Assembly: GCF_001713355.1 (NCBI RefSeq)
Contig: NZ_CP016448.1
Coordinates: 2,976,001 to 3,040,000 of the forward strand
Origin: Methyloversatilis sp. RAC08
Lineage (GTDB): Bacteria > Pseudomonadota > Gammaproteobacteria > Burkholderiales > Rhodocyclaceae
Reading direction: 5' to 3'
Length of the DNA: 64,000 nt
Program-made: the position numbers and the translations under genes
The notes under the pieces: generated by a model
Database searches by the model: none
The model's input: the letters and a program-made list of their open reading frames with translations, nothing else
What the model was told of the DNA's origin: nothing
Shown: in pieces, positions 45,771 to 55,165 of the stretch
Position numbering within the stretch: position 1 is the stretch's first letter
Layout of the letters: each line of letters begins with the position of its first letter

Positions 45771-46640
45771 TCAGCGGTCGGCAGCCGTCTGGCTGGCCTG
45801 CGACTCGTCGATCAGCGGAACGCCGTACGAGGTCAGGATGGCCTGGATGCCGGGCAGATTGCGCTGAACGGTTTCTTCGATCTTGTTCTTCCAGTCCTTC
45901 TCGCCATAGCGCACGGCCATCGTGATCGCGTAATCGAACTTGATCGTGTTTTCAGGCGGGAAACCGACGGTCACCAGATCGCCGGCCTTCGCATTGCGGC
46001 CGAAGTAACCCGCGATCGGACCCCACGCCATCGCGACATCGACCTTGCCGGCGACCAGATCCTTTTCGACGATTTCGCCCGGGTAGGCACCGGGGTCGCC
46101 GGACTGGCGCTGATAGGAAATTGCCTGGTCGAACAGCTTGTTGCGCAGCAGCCAGTCCACCGGCGGCGTTTGGGAAAACACGCCGAATTTCAGTGACTTG
46201 AGCTTTTCCGGCGGCAGCTTGAGCAGGTCGTCCGGCACCTTCACGTCGTCCAGACCCGTGCCTTTCTTGAACACCATGGCGTAAGTCGAGCGGAAATAGG
46301 GCTTGATCGTCGCGCCCATGTCGAAGCCGACCGGCACGCCGATGATGAGGTCGCACTTGTAGCGGCCAGGCAGCTTTTCGTGCTTGGCCTTCAGGGTCAT
46401 CCGAATGAAGCCCATGCGGTGCGGGAAATAGGTGTACTCGAGTGCGTAACCCATGTCCTTGGCCAGCAGCTCGGCAATCTTGTTCTCGAAACCTTCGCCC
46501 TTGTCGTTCGACAGTGGCAGGTTGTTCGGGTCTGCGCAGACGCGCAGCACCTTGTCGTCGCCGGTTTCCTGCGCCTGCAGCGCCGGTGCGGCAAGTCCGG
46601 TGCCCAGCAGGAAGGCAGCAGCGATCAGGGAATGTTTCAT
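45771..46640 (-). CDS. xoxJ: XoxJ, periplasmic substrate-binding-like protein of lanthanide MDH
   Basis: 289 residues. Signal peptide (to about LQAQ), then a bacterial solute-binding fold with LRVCADPNNLPLSN near residue 33, YTYFPHRMGFIR, LPGRYKCDLIIGVPVGFDM and SGDPGAYPGEIVEKDL, all typical of MxaJ/XoxJ. XoxJ binds or helps mature XoxF in the periplasm. GGAGGAG at about 46650 supports ATG 46640. Cytochrome gene upstream and xoxF beyond it give the order xoxF-xoxG-xoxJ. Confidence 0.9.
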   Translation of the reverse strand: MKHSLIAAAFLLGTGLAAPALQAQETGDDKVLRVCADPNNLPLSNDKGEGFENKIAELLAKDMGYALEYTYFPHRMGFIRMTLKAKHEKLPGRYKCDLIIGVPVGFDMGATIKPYFRSTYAMVFKKGTGLDDVKVPDDLLKLPPEKLKSLKFGVFSQTPPVDWLLRNKLFDQAISYQRQSGDPGAYPGEIVEKDLVAGKVDVAMAWGPIAGYFGRNAKAGDLVTVGFPPENTIKFDYAITMAVRYGEKDWKNKIEETVQRNLPGIQAILTSYGVPLIDESQASQTAADR

Positions 46641-46767
46641 TGTTTCAGGTCTCCTCCGGATGAATGAACCCTTGCTGGGCAATGAAGCCCGGGCTCTGCT
46701 TGAATTCTTGTTCCGTGCGTCTCACACGGGAACGGGTGTGACAGTGCGCCCGCGGTTTTGTTTTCGC

Positions 46768-47157
46768 TCAGTCCATCTTTTCGATGCGGCCGGGCCGGAT
46801 CGCCCCATCGGAACGACCTTTCAGGTAAGCGTACAGGCCGTCGAGATTGTCCATGACCTGCCTTGAACCATCGAAGTTGGGCATGCCGCGCTCCACGCGA
46901 CCCTTGGTCACGACTGCCTTGAAGTCGTCGCGCCCGAGTGTCTTGAGGCTGACGATCAGCGAAGGCCCCACCATGCCTTCCTGATTCGGGCCATGGCAGC
47001 GTTCGCACGCCGCGTTGCGCCACGCGCGCCAGCCTGCCAGCGTGGCGTCATCCACCTTGTTGCCGCCCTGCACCTGATAGGGCGTTGTCTGTGCCGTCGC
47101 CATGTGAGCCGAAGTCATCAGCATCAGCATGACTGCCTGCATGAACTGCTTTCTCAT
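46768..47157 (-). CDS. xoxG: XoxG-like cytochrome c
   Basis: 129 residues with signal peptide (to about MATAQ) and one c-type haem site CERCH near residue 51; axial Met likely in RGMPNFDG. Expected electron acceptor of XoxF in the periplasm. Start taken at 47157 (second of two adjacent Met codons) because AGGGGAG is well spaced; the longer frame to 47229 would lie in the terminator of xoxF2. Shorter than many XoxG, which run to about 180 residues. Confidence 0.82.
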   Translation of the reverse strand: MRKQFMQAVMLMLMTSAHMATAQTTPYQVQGGNKVDDATLAGWRAWRNAACERCHGPNQEGMVGPSLIVSLKTLGRDDFKAVVTKGRVERGMPNFDGSRQVMDNLDGLYAYLKGRSDGAIRPGRIEKMD

Positions 47158-47213
47158 CATTCTCCCCTGGTTTGCCGGGTGCTCACGACACCTGTCGCAC
47201 GCATTTTGCGGAC

Positions 47214-47253
47214 AAAAAAAGACTGGCACCGGCGTTTCCGCACGGTGCCAGTC
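47214..47253 (-). terminator. Strong Rho-independent terminator between xoxF2 and xoxG
   Basis: On the minus strand the 11-bp stem GACTGGCACCG/CGGTGCCAGTC with an 11-base loop is followed by seven T (47214-47220 read as A on the plus strand). Confidence 0.9.
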
Positions 47254-47263
47254 CGGGGACCTT

Positions 47264-47289
47264 GCGGAAAGCGCAGCTGCGCTTTCCGC
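47264..47289. repeat. 26-bp perfect palindrome after xoxF2
   Basis: The 26 bases are self-complementary throughout (core AGCGCAGCTGCGCT). It starts 12 bases beyond the xoxF2 stop codon. A near-identical 27-base copy with one inserted A is at 49490-49516 behind xoxF1. It could protect mRNA 3' ends when the terminator is used. Confidence 0.85.
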
Positions 47290-47300
47290 TCAACGCACGA

Positions 47301-49097
47301 TTACGGCAGTGCGAAGACAGTCATCGTGCCGCCCAGCTCGGTGTAGCTCGAGAGTTCGGCGTAACCACCCACGGCGCCCAGACCATCGGTCGGCTTTTCG
47401 AGACCGGCTGCGAGGCCGATGCCGGCCCAACCGCCGATACCCGACAGGATACCGATGTACTGCTTGCCCTTGAATTCCCAGGTCGTCACGTTGCCGATGA
47501 TGCCCGACGGGGTCTTGAACTTGTACAGTTCCTTGTTGATATCGTCGGCATCGACGCACTTGAGGTAACCCTCGAGCGTGCCGTAGCAGGCGATGCCACC
47601 GGCGGTGACCAGCGAACCCGACCAGACCGAGAACTTCTCCGGCTTGGACTGGACGATCTTGCCCTTGCCTGCGTCCCAGGTGATGAAGTTGCCCATGCCG
47701 CCGTGGCTGCCCGGGGCCGGGTACATCGACAGGGTGGCGCCGACGTACGGCTGACCGGCGGTGTATTCAACACGGAACGGCTCGTAGTCCATGCAGACGT
47801 GGTTCGTCGGCACGTAGAACAGGCCATTCTTCGGGTTGAACGAAGCGGGCTGCTGGTCCTTCGAACCCAGAGCGGCCGGGCAGATGCCCTTGCTGTTCAC
47901 ATCTTCGCCGTTCTGACGGGTCGAGTACTTGGCAACCACTTGCGGACGACCGGTGTTCATGTCGACGTGGGTGGCCCAGTTCACCTTCGGGTCAAACTTT
48001 TCAGCAGTCAGCAGCTCGCCGGTCACACGGTCCATCGTGTAGCCGAAGCCGTTGCGGTCGAAGTGAACCGCAACCTTGCGCTTCTTGCCCTTGACGTCCA
48101 CGTCGGCCAGGATGACTTCATTGATGCCGTCGAAGTCCCACTCGTCGTGCGGGGTCATCTGGTACACCCAGCGCGTCATGCCGGTATCGACATCACGTGC
48201 AAACAGGGTCATCGACCACTTGTTGTCACCCGGGCGCTGCGACGGGTTCCAGGTCGAGGGGTTGCCCGAACCGTAGTACATCAGGTTTTCCTGCGGGTCG
48301 TACGAGTACCAGCCCCAGGTCGTGCCGCCACCGATCTTCCACTGGTCGCCCTGCCAGGTCTTCAGCGACGAGTCCTTGCCAACCGGCGCCATCTTGCCGT
48401 TGGTCCAGGTCATCGTCTTGTCCGGATCGATCAGCATTTCTGCGTCGGGACCCGTGCTGTAGCCCTTCCAGACCTGCTTGCCGGTGTTGATGTCGTAAGC
48501 AGCCACGAAGCCGCGGACGCCGAATTCACCGCCGGAAATACCGGTGATGACCTTGTCCTTGAACACGTGCGGGGCGTTCGTATTGGTGGCGCCAACCTTC
48601 GGATCGCCATTCTTGACCGACCACAGCACCTTGCCCGACTTGGAGTCGAGGGCGACGAGCGTGGTGTCGGCCTGCTGCAGGAACACCTTGCCTTCGGCGT
48701 AGGCGAGACCACGATTGACGGTGTCGCAGCACATCACCGGGATCACTGACGGATCCTGCTTCGGCTCGTACTTCCACTTGATCTTCTGGGTTTCCAGATC
48801 GATCGCGAACACCTTGTTGGGGAAGGGCGAGTGTACGAACAGCGTGTCACCGATCACCAGCGGGCCACCTTCATGACCGCGCAGCACGCCGGTCGAGAAA
48901 GTCCATGCAACCTTGAGGTCTTTGACGTTTTTCTTGTTGATTTGATTCAGGGTGCTGTAGCGCTGGTTTTCGAAGTTGCCGGCTTGCATGGCCCAGTTCT
49001 TCGGGTCCTTGATCAGCTTGGCGACATCGGCGTTGGCCAATGCGGTGCCCGGGATGGCAAGTGCGGCGACCCACAGGGGCAGTGTTTTCATCTTCAT
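47301..49097 (-). CDS. xoxF: Lanthanide-dependent methanol dehydrogenase XoxF, copy 2
   Basis: 598 residues. Signal peptide to about ALANA, then an eight-bladed PQQ propeller. [10 protein letters not shown] gives the vicinal Cys disulfide; [11 protein letters not shown] holds catalytic Asp321 and the additional Asp323 that coordinates a lanthanide (Ala in calcium-type MxaF). Start at 49097 has GGAGGAG at about nine bases. The product oxidises methanol to formaldehyde in the periplasm, passing electrons to XoxG. The C-terminal 200 residues are almost the same as in the upstream copy, also at DNA level. A long upstream frame to 49520 is rejected. Confidence 0.95.
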   Translation of the reverse strand: MKMKTLPLWVAALAIPGTALANADVAKLIKDPKNWAMQAGNFENQRYSTLNQINKKNVKDLKVAWTFSTGVLRGHEGGPLVIGDTLFVHSPFPNKVFAIDLETQKIKWKYEPKQDPSVIPVMCCDTVNRGLAYAEGKVFLQQADTTLVALDSKSGKVLWSVKNGDPKVGATNTNAPHVFKDKVITGISGGEFGVRGFVAAYDINTGKQVWKGYSTGPDAEMLIDPDKTMTWTNGKMAPVGKDSSLKTWQGDQWKIGGGTTWGWYSYDPQENLMYYGSGNPSTWNPSQRPGDNKWSMTLFARDVDTGMTRWVYQMTPHDEWDFDGINEVILADVDVKGKKRKVAVHFDRNGFGYTMDRVTGELLTAEKFDPKVNWATHVDMNTGRPQVVAKYSTRQNGEDVNSKGICPAALGSKDQQPASFNPKNGLFYVPTNHVCMDYEPFRVEYTAGQPYVGATLSMYPAPGSHGGMGNFITWDAGKGKIVQSKPEKFSVWSGSLVTAGGIACYGTLEGYLKCVDADDINKELYKFKTPSGIIGNVTTWEFKGKQYIGILSGIGGWAGIGLAAGLEKPTDGLGAVGGYAELSSYTELGGTMTVFALP

Positions 49098-49284
49098 GGA
49101 AATAGGCTCCTCCTCATTCCGACCAAAAAGCCAAAACCTCGAGTAGAAGGCTTTGGCCGCTATTCCCGGCGACGTCCATAAGTAGCACTGAGCGTCGGGG
49201 TAATGAAGATATAGCACACGATTTTTGAACAGCGGGAAGTTTTCCCCGCGTTGTTCTAAAATTTTAAACTTGACAAAGTGATTA

Positions 49285-49378
49285 AAAATCGCTCCATGTT
49301 GTAAATATTGGCTTCTGCGGTGGTTGGTGGCATCGGCTGTGGCGCGCTGCAACATGGAGAAAATCGCTGCATGTTGCA
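49285..49378 (-). promoter_or_regulatory. Repeated CAACATG/CATGTTG sites in the xoxF2 upstream region
   Basis: AAAATCGCTCCATGTTG at 49285-49301 and AAAATCGCTGCATGTTG at 49360-49376 differ by one base and are 75 bases apart (about seven helix turns). The second overlaps a 9-bp inverted repeat TGCAACATG (49348-49356) / CATGTTGCA (49370-49378). The 430-base gap 49098-49527 is otherwise gene-free and has an AT-rich stretch at 49255-49290 suited to a promoter. No copy was found before xoxF1. Confidence 0.6.
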
Positions 49379-49444
49379 CTGCGCAACGTGGGCGGAGCAG
49401 TGAGTTACGCAGGTTTTCGGCGCACCAGGGAGGTGCCTCAAGCG

Positions 49445-49516
49445 AAAACCGGCACCGGCGTGTCCGCACTGTGCCGGTCCGGTAGGCCTGCGGAAAGCGC
49501 AAGCTGCGCTTTCCGC
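49445..49516 (-). terminator. Palindrome plus weak terminator hairpin after xoxF1
   Basis: Reading on the minus strand, a 27-base palindrome (49516-49490) is followed by an 8-bp stem ACCGGCAC/GTGCCGGT (49478-49448) and only four T. The layout copies the region behind xoxF2, but the T-run is shorter, so read-through into xoxF2 is plausible. Confidence 0.6.
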
Positions 49517-49527
49517 TCAACGCACGA

Positions 49528-51330
49528 TTACGGCAGTGCGAAGACAGTCATCGTGCCGCCCAGCTCGGTGTAGGAAGCCAGTTCGGCGTAACCACCCACG
49601 GCGCCCAGACCATCGGTCGGCTTTTCGAGACCGGCTGCGAGGCCGATGCCGGCCCAACCGCCGATACCCGACAGGATGCCGATGTACTGCTTGCCCTTGA
49701 ATTCCCAGGTCGTCACGTTGCCGATGATGCCCGACGGGGTCTTGAACTTGTACAGTTCCTTGTTGATATCGTCGGCATCGACGCACTTGAGGTAGCCCTC
49801 GAGCGTGCCGTAGCAGGCGATGCCACCGGCCGTGACCAGCGAACCCGACCAGACCGAGAACTTCTCCGGCTTGGACTGGACGATCTTGCCCTTGCCTGCG
49901 TCCCAGGTGATGAAGTTGCCCATGCCGCCGTGGCTGCCCGGGGCCGGGTACATCGACAGGGTGGCGCCGACGTACGGCTGACCGGCGGTGTATTCAACAC
50001 GGAACGGCTCGTAGTCCATGCAGACGTGGTTCGTCGGCACGTAGAACAGGCCATTCTTCGGGTTGAACGAAGCGGGCTGCTGGTCCTTCGAACCCAGAGC
50101 GGCCGGGCAGATGCCTTTGCTGTTCACATCTTCGCCGTTCAGCCGGGTCGAGTACTTGGCCACGACCTGCGGGCGGCCGGTCTTCATGTCCACGTGCGTG
50201 GCCCAATTGACCTTCGGGTCGAATTTCTCGGCCACGAGCAGTTCGCCGGTCACGCGATCCAGCGTGTAGCCGAATCCATTGCGGTCGAAGTGCACCAGTG
50301 ACTTGCGCTTCTTGCCCTTCACATCGATGTCGGCAAGGATCATTTCATTGACGCCGTCGAAGTCCCACTCGTCGTGCGGGGTCATCTGGTACACCCAGCG
50401 CGTCATGCCGGTATCGACGTCGCGTGCCCAGATGGTCATCGACCACTTGTTGTCACCCGGGCGCTGGGTCGGGTTCCAGGTCGAGGGGTTGCCCGAACCG
50501 TAGTACATCAGGTTTTCGGCCTGATCATACGAATACCAGCCCCAGGTCGAACCGCCACCGATCTTCCACTGGTCGCCCTGCCAGCTCTTCAGCGACGAGT
50601 CCTTGCCCACCGGCGCCATCTTGCCGTCGGTCCAGGTCATCGTCTTTTCCGGGTCCATCAGCATTTCGGCGTCGGGGCCGGTGCTGTAGCCCTTCCACAC
50701 CATCTTGCCGGTGTTGATGTCGTAGGCTGCCACGAAGCCGCGGACGCCGAATTCACCGCCGGAAATGCCTGTGATCACCTTGTCCTTGAACACGTGCGGT
50801 GCCTGGGTATTCGTTTCGCCGATCTTCGGGTTGCCGTTCTTGACCGACCACAGAACCTTGCCGGTCCTGGCGTCCATGGCCACGAGCGTGGTGTCGGCCT
50901 GCTGCAGGAACACCTTGCCTTCGGCGTAGGCGAGACCACGATTGACGGTGTCGCAGCACATCACCGGGATCACTGACGGATCCTGCTTCGGCTCGTACTT
51001 CCACTTGATCTTCTGGGTTTCCAGATCGATCGCGAACACCTTGTTGGGGAAGGGTGAGTGCACGAACAGCGTGTCGCCGATGACCAGCGGGCCGCCTTCG
51101 TGACCGCGCAGCACGCCGGTCGAGAAGGTCCAGGCAACCTTCAGGTCCTTCACATTCTTCTTGTTGATCTGATTCAGCGTGCTGTAGCGCTGGTTTTCGA
51201 AGTTGCCGGCCTGCATGGCCCAGTTCTTCGGGTCCTTGATCAGCTTGGCGACATCGGCGTTGGCCAGGGCGGTCCCCGGAATCGCGAGTGCGGCCACCCA
51301 CAGCGGCACTTGCCTGAACTTGTTGGACAT
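49528..51330 (-). CDS. xoxF: Lanthanide-dependent methanol dehydrogenase XoxF, copy 1
   Basis: 600 residues, signal peptide to about ALANA. The lanthanide signature [11 protein letters not shown] places catalytic Asp at 323 and the metal Asp at 325; the adjacent Cys125-Cys126 disulfide and the propeller GxxxWxxx repeats are present. Very close to the following xoxF copy; differences concentrate in the middle third and the first 30 residues. AAGGAG is five to six bases before ATG 51330, which sets the start over the longer frame to 51405. Adjacent to mxaL upstream. Substrate methanol is inferred from family; other primary alcohols are possible. Confidence 0.95.
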   Translation of the reverse strand: MSNKFRQVPLWVAALAIPGTALANADVAKLIKDPKNWAMQAGNFENQRYSTLNQINKKNVKDLKVAWTFSTGVLRGHEGGPLVIGDTLFVHSPFPNKVFAIDLETQKIKWKYEPKQDPSVIPVMCCDTVNRGLAYAEGKVFLQQADTTLVAMDARTGKVLWSVKNGNPKIGETNTQAPHVFKDKVITGISGGEFGVRGFVAAYDINTGKMVWKGYSTGPDAEMLMDPEKTMTWTDGKMAPVGKDSSLKSWQGDQWKIGGGSTWGWYSYDQAENLMYYGSGNPSTWNPTQRPGDNKWSMTIWARDVDTGMTRWVYQMTPHDEWDFDGVNEMILADIDVKGKKRKSLVHFDRNGFGYTLDRVTGELLVAEKFDPKVNWATHVDMKTGRPQVVAKYSTRLNGEDVNSKGICPAALGSKDQQPASFNPKNGLFYVPTNHVCMDYEPFRVEYTAGQPYVGATLSMYPAPGSHGGMGNFITWDAGKGKIVQSKPEKFSVWSGSLVTAGGIACYGTLEGYLKCVDADDINKELYKFKTPSGIIGNVTTWEFKGKQYIGILSGIGGWAGIGLAAGLEKPTDGLGAVGGYAELASYTELGGTMTVFALP

Positions 51331-51639
51331 TGGCTTCTCCTTGTTGCCATGTATTAACCGGGGCGTTTTGCAGAACGAACTGCAACCGCCGGCCCGAGAG
51401 GTCATAAGTGGCTCGCCTCCATCGGGTTATGGGTTTTATAGCATGGCAAACTGCAACGGCAGGAGATTCTCCCCGGGGCGGGCAAGCCTTCTCCCGTCGA
51501 TCGGGAATCCTTCCCTGGCAATGGGATTAGGTATTCCCGGATTGGTCCGGGCATTCGCCGGAAGCAGCTGGCGGCCCGGCCTCACAGACCGACGGTTGCA
51601 CAATGCATCACCGCTTGACGACGCGGTGAACCGGCTCCG
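51331..51639 (-). promoter_or_regulatory. Gene-free region upstream of xoxF1
   Basis: 309 bases between the mxaL stop and xoxF1. On the minus strand a -10-like TATAAA lies at 51440-51435 without a good -35 box, which would fit an activator-dependent promoter with a leader of about 100 bases. Further upstream is the palindrome GGGAATCCTTCCC (51503-51515). No T-rich terminator for the mxa genes was seen. Confidence 0.45.
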
Positions 51640-52623
51640 TCAGGCGCCAGGGCGCAGTAGGCGCAGATCGGGTCGATAGGCCCAGGCGAGGCACAGCAGG
51701 CCGAGCAGTGCCGGCACCCAGCCCAGTTCCGTGGGCACCGATTGCTGACGCGCGAAAGCCGGATCGACCAGCGCACTCGCCAGATCGTCAGGCGATGCAA
51801 GCGCCTCGTAACGCATGCCGGTCTGGGTCGCCAGGTCGCGCAGGTGGGCGCCTTTCAGGTTCGACAGGTGCTCGGTACCGCTGGCCTGAGTGCTTTCGAT
51901 CGCCAGACCGGAATCGTCGACCATGGTCTCCTGCGCCGCGCTGCTGCTGCCGCTGCGCGAGGCCGTATTGCTCTGCACGACTTCGTCGGCCTTCCAGTAG
52001 CCGAGTGGCCGGCCATCGAGGTCCAGCTTCGGAATCGGGCTCAGCGTGGCGCCACCGGTGCCGACGATGAGGCCTTTCACCAGTCCCGGTTCGCCGTCGA
52101 AGGACGGGCGCATTTTCGGGTTCAGCGGCGGTGCCTCGTGACCGTCGGTCACGAACACCAGCGAAGGCGGCTGTTCCATGTCGCGCAATGCGCGTATCGA
52201 TGAAAACAGCCCCTTCGACACCTCGCTGGCACCGGCCCAAGACATCTGGCCATCTATATTGGCGAGCGTTGCCAGCAGTTCGTGGTAGTTGCTGCACACT
52301 TCGACCGGTGTCATCAGCGCCAGCAGGCGGTACTCCGAGAACACACCCCAGCCGATGCGCGAACCGCAGGGCAGGGTGCGCAGCGACTGGCCGAGACTGT
52401 GCTTGGCATAGTCGAGCCGGTTGACCGGCTTGCCGTCGAGTTCGTAATCCCGCGTATTCATGCTCTGCGTGATGTCCAGCACCACCATGTGGTGATAGCT
52501 GGGGCCGGGCAGCGGCAGCGGCGGCAGTACGGCAGCCACCGCAAACAGCAGTGCCGCAAGACTGAGCGGCAGCGCGTGCGCGCTGCGCGCGCGGGCCAGC
52601 AGCACAGCGGGCGAAAACATCAT
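51640..52623 (-). CDS. mxaL: MxaL-like von Willebrand factor A protein
   Basis: 327 residues. One hydrophobic N-terminal segment, then a VWA domain with metal-site MVVLDITQSMNT (DxTxS) and VFVTDGHEAPP, and a C-terminal membrane segment (ELGWVPALLGLLCLAWAY). Last gene of the mxaRSACKL-like set; its ATG overlaps the mxaK stop. In mxa systems MxaA, MxaK and MxaL are needed to insert metal into methanol dehydrogenase. A Ser/Thr-rich insert (ASRSGSSSAAQ) is a local peculiarity. Confidence 0.82.
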   Translation of the reverse strand: MMFSPAVLLARARSAHALPLSLAALLFAVAAVLPPLPLPGPSYHHMVVLDITQSMNTRDYELDGKPVNRLDYAKHSLGQSLRTLPCGSRIGWGVFSEYRLLALMTPVEVCSNYHELLATLANIDGQMSWAGASEVSKGLFSSIRALRDMEQPPSLVFVTDGHEAPPLNPKMRPSFDGEPGLVKGLIVGTGGATLSPIPKLDLDGRPLGYWKADEVVQSNTASRSGSSSAAQETMVDDSGLAIESTQASGTEHLSNLKGAHLRDLATQTGMRYEALASPDDLASALVDPAFARQQSVPTELGWVPALLGLLCLAWAYRPDLRLLRPGA

Positions 52624-53159
52624 GGCAGCCCCAGCGTGAAGGCCTTCATGGTCGTCACCGCGCGCTCGCTGTTCTGCGGCAGCGGCGGCGCCTCGGTCAG
52701 CACCTCTTCGCGTTCGGGCGCGAGGCGCAATGTGCGTTCGAGGTTGTACTTCGTGTCCCAGTGGTTCGGATTGCGCTGCAGCAATTCGCGATAGCTGGTC
52801 TTGGCCAGTTCGGCCAGCGGCAGCGAACGGCCGATTTCGTCCGGACCGTACTTCAGCGCCTCGCGCAGATGAAGGTTCCCGAGGTTGTACAGAACGGCTT
52901 CCAGCAGCGCACCCTCGGTCGTGCGCGACAGCGTCTTGTAGGCGCGCACGGCACCTTCGTAGTCGTTGCGCTCGGCCAGCGACAGTGCGCGGGCGAATTC
53001 CGCTTCCGGCGTGTCCTGTGTGGCCGCGGCATCGACGGCCGTGGTGAGCAGACGGTTGAAGTCGCGCGCCTGCGACAGCCGGTAGGCTTCGTAGGCCGAA
53101 AACAGCAGGCTCGACGCGAGCAGGATGACGAGCGCAGTGCCCGCCTGACGGAGTTTCAT
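52620..53159 (-). CDS. mxaK: MxaK-like membrane-anchored protein
   Basis: 179 residues: an N-terminal membrane anchor (ALVILLASSLLFSAYEAY) followed by TPR-like helices (PEAEFARALSLAERNDYEGAVRAYKTL, VLYNLGNLHLREAL). Name rests mainly on position between VWA genes and on this architecture. Its ATG overlaps the mxaC stop and its stop the mxaL start (ATGA both). Confidence 0.7.
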   Translation of the reverse strand: MKLRQAGTALVILLASSLLFSAYEAYRLSQARDFNRLLTTAVDAAATQDTPEAEFARALSLAERNDYEGAVRAYKTLSRTTEGALLEAVLYNLGNLHLREALKYGPDEIGRSLPLAELAKTSYRELLQRNPNHWDTKYNLERTLRLAPEREEVLTEAPPLPQNSERAVTTMKAFTLGLP

Positions 53160-54205
53160 GATGGAAGGTCCTGTGTCCAGGCCGGTTTCGTCAGCAGGCG
53201 ACTGGCCAGCGCGAGGGCGCCGGCCAGCAGAGCCAGAGCGAAGAACCAGGCCGAGAAATCGCGGCGCGGAATGCGTTCTGCGTAGTCGAGCGGCAGGTTC
53301 TGCTGGCGGTCGACCTCGGCCACCGCCAGCTTGACCGCTTCCGGGTCTTCGGCTTCGAAAGCCTGATAGGGTACGCCGGTCGATTTCAGGAAGGCGTGCA
53401 GCGCCGCCTCCGGCATGTTGCCGTCGTCCGGGTCGCCGTCCAGTCCCTGGCTGAGGGCCGAGCGGATGAATACCCAATACACCGCCACCCGGTTCTTGTT
53501 CAGCGCGCGGGTGATGCGTTCGCGCATGTCGGGATCGACCTGGGCGGCGCCGTCCGATACCAGCAGCAGGATGCGGCTGCCCGAGTAGGCGCGCCGCTCG
53601 AATTGTTCGGCGCCTGCCAGCAGGGCGCGACCGATGTCGGTTTCCGACAGGCCGCGGCCGATGCCGCCGGCTTCGATCGCCGCCTGCACCACGTCGCCAT
53701 GCTGTGTGAACGACACTACTGCCATCGGCGTCGAGCTGAACAGCAGCAGCGCGTAGCGGTCTTCCGGTCGCCGTTGTGCGAAATCGCTGAGCAGCCGGCG
53801 CGCCACCTTGCCCTTCGATTCATGCGAAGAGTCGATGACCGGCTGCCGGCCCTTGGGCACCAGCGGTTCGTCCATGCTGCGGCTGCGGTCGAGCACGATG
53901 GCGATTTCGGCGCCGCGGCCGGTGCGTTGCAGCTCGGTCGCAGGCTGGCCGATGCCGGCCACACCCAGGATGGCGGCCAGCATGGCGAGCGCGGCTGCAA
54001 TGCGGCCGCCGCGCAGCAGCGCATCGCCCAGCCCATCGCGTGGCAGCCAGTCGATGCAGGCGTAATCGAGGGTGTGGCGACGACGTGGCCACAGCGGCAG
54101 CAGGGCCAGCGGCAGCGCGAGCAGCCACAGTGGCGACGCAAATTCGAGTCCGCCGAACAGGCCGCCAAGGAGGCTGCCGAACAGACCATTCACCGCATCG
54201 TTCAT
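53156..54205 (-). CDS. mxaC: MxaC-like von Willebrand factor A protein
   Basis: 349 residues. Two membrane segments near the N-terminus (about 20-37 and 62-80), then VWA with metal site IVLDRSRSMDEP (DxSxS) and LLLVSDGAAQVD, and a third membrane segment near the C-terminus (WFFALALLAGALALASRLL). This is the BatA-like layout of MxaC. Start at 54205 overlaps the mxaA stop; the upstream frame is not supported. Confidence 0.82.
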   Translation of the reverse strand: MNDAVNGLFGSLLGGLFGGLEFASPLWLLALPLALLPLWPRRRHTLDYACIDWLPRDGLGDALLRGGRIAAALAMLAAILGVAGIGQPATELQRTGRGAEIAIVLDRSRSMDEPLVPKGRQPVIDSSHESKGKVARRLLSDFAQRRPEDRYALLLFSSTPMAVVSFTQHGDVVQAAIEAGGIGRGLSETDIGRALLAGAEQFERRAYSGSRILLLVSDGAAQVDPDMRERITRALNKNRVAVYWVFIRSALSQGLDGDPDDGNMPEAALHAFLKSTGVPYQAFEAEDPEAVKLAVAEVDRQQNLPLDYAERIPRRDFSAWFFALALLAGALALASRLLTKPAWTQDLPS

Positions 54206-55164
54206 GCGAGCGCCTGCCGTTCGAGCCTGGCCACGCGTGCGCACAGCGCAGCCGGTTCCTGTCCGTCGACCGGGTGGTCGGCAAAGAAGCGCTTCTGCGA
54301 GGCCTCGAAGAAGCGTTCGAGCTCGGACTGCAGCGGCGCCAGCCACGGCGCGCGGGCGAGCAGGGACGCGAGGTTGTGACTGCGCACGACCTGACCGGCT
54401 GTTTCATCGAGCGCGCGGTGCATGCGTTGCCAGATCGCGGTCGATCCCGGGTCGAGGTGGCGCATGTCACGCGCGGCACGCGTGAAGGGCAGGCTGTTGC
54501 GCGCGCGCAGCTGGCGCAGCACGTACAGCGCCAGCCAGGCGGCTGCCAGCGCGGCGGCCGCGTACAGCGCGAAGTGCAGTCGCCGCTCCAGCGGCGCGGT
54601 GTCGATGCGCGGCGCCCCGGCGTCCGGCCGCATTTCCTCCAGACCGGCACGCGCCAGCACGACAGTTGGCGTCAGCGGCGCTACGGTCACCGGCAGCACG
54701 CCGGTTTCCAGACGCACGCCGGGTGTTTTCGTCGCGAGGTCGAGCGCCGGCAGGTCGATCGCGCGCAATTCGTCCGGCACATTGATGATCTGGTAGTCGA
54801 TGACCAGCCAGCGCCGGCCGGCGGCATCGCGTTCGATGCGCACGTCGCGCCGCTGAAACCAGTTGCCGACCCGTTCCAGCTCGGGCAACGCCTCGGGTTC
54901 CAGCTGGCGACCTTCATGGTCAAGCGCGATGCGCTGCGTGATCACGTCGCCGATGACATGGCCGAACGGCCGCAGCGGCTGCACATCGGGTGCGATCGAC
55001 AGCGCAGCGGCCTGGGGGGCTGCCGGCGGAGCGTCCTGCACGGCCTCCTGAGCCGCTGCCTGAGCCGGCGCAGCAGCGTCCTGCGCATGGCAGGGCCCCA
55101 GCGTCAGCAGCGCCAGTGCCGCGCCAATGCTGAGCAGGCGCAGTCTCCAGTAGGTGGGTTGCAT
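54202..55164 (-). CDS. mxaA: MxaA-like membrane protein (DUF4381-type tail)
   Basis: 320 residues: signal peptide (to about PCHAQ), an Ala/Pro/Gln-rich linker, a beta-rich periplasmic domain (QPLRPFGHVIGDVITQRIAL...WLVIDYQIINVP), one membrane segment (about 195-215) and a cytoplasmic helical tail (LDETAGQVVRSHNLASLLARAPWL). Matches MxaA position and topology. ATG 55164 is separated by a single base from the mxaS stop. Confidence 0.72.
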   Translation of the reverse strand: MQPTYWRLRLLSIGAALALLTLGPCHAQDAAAPAQAAAQEAVQDAPPAAPQAAALSIAPDVQPLRPFGHVIGDVITQRIALDHEGRQLEPEALPELERVGNWFQRRDVRIERDAAGRRWLVIDYQIINVPDELRAIDLPALDLATKTPGVRLETGVLPVTVAPLTPTVVLARAGLEEMRPDAGAPRIDTAPLERRLHFALYAAAALAAAWLALYVLRQLRARNSLPFTRAARDMRHLDPGSTAIWQRMHRALDETAGQVVRSHNLASLLARAPWLAPLQSELERFFEASQKRFFADHPVDGQEPAALCARVARLERQALA

Positions 55165-55165
55165 G

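Noticed and set aside
47158-47229. Longer xoxG start at 47229
   Set aside because: It would translate the xoxF2 terminator hairpin and lacks a signal peptide at the N-terminus; the start at 47157 restores both.
49098-49520. 141-residue N-terminal extension of xoxF2
   Set aside because: It would cover the regulatory gap and move the signal peptide inside the protein; ATG 49097 has a good ribosome site.
47301-51330. Calcium-type MxaF assignment for the two dehydrogenases
   Set aside because: Both have Asp-Phe-Asp at the active site instead of Asp-Tyr-Ala, and no mxaI small subunit is adjacent.
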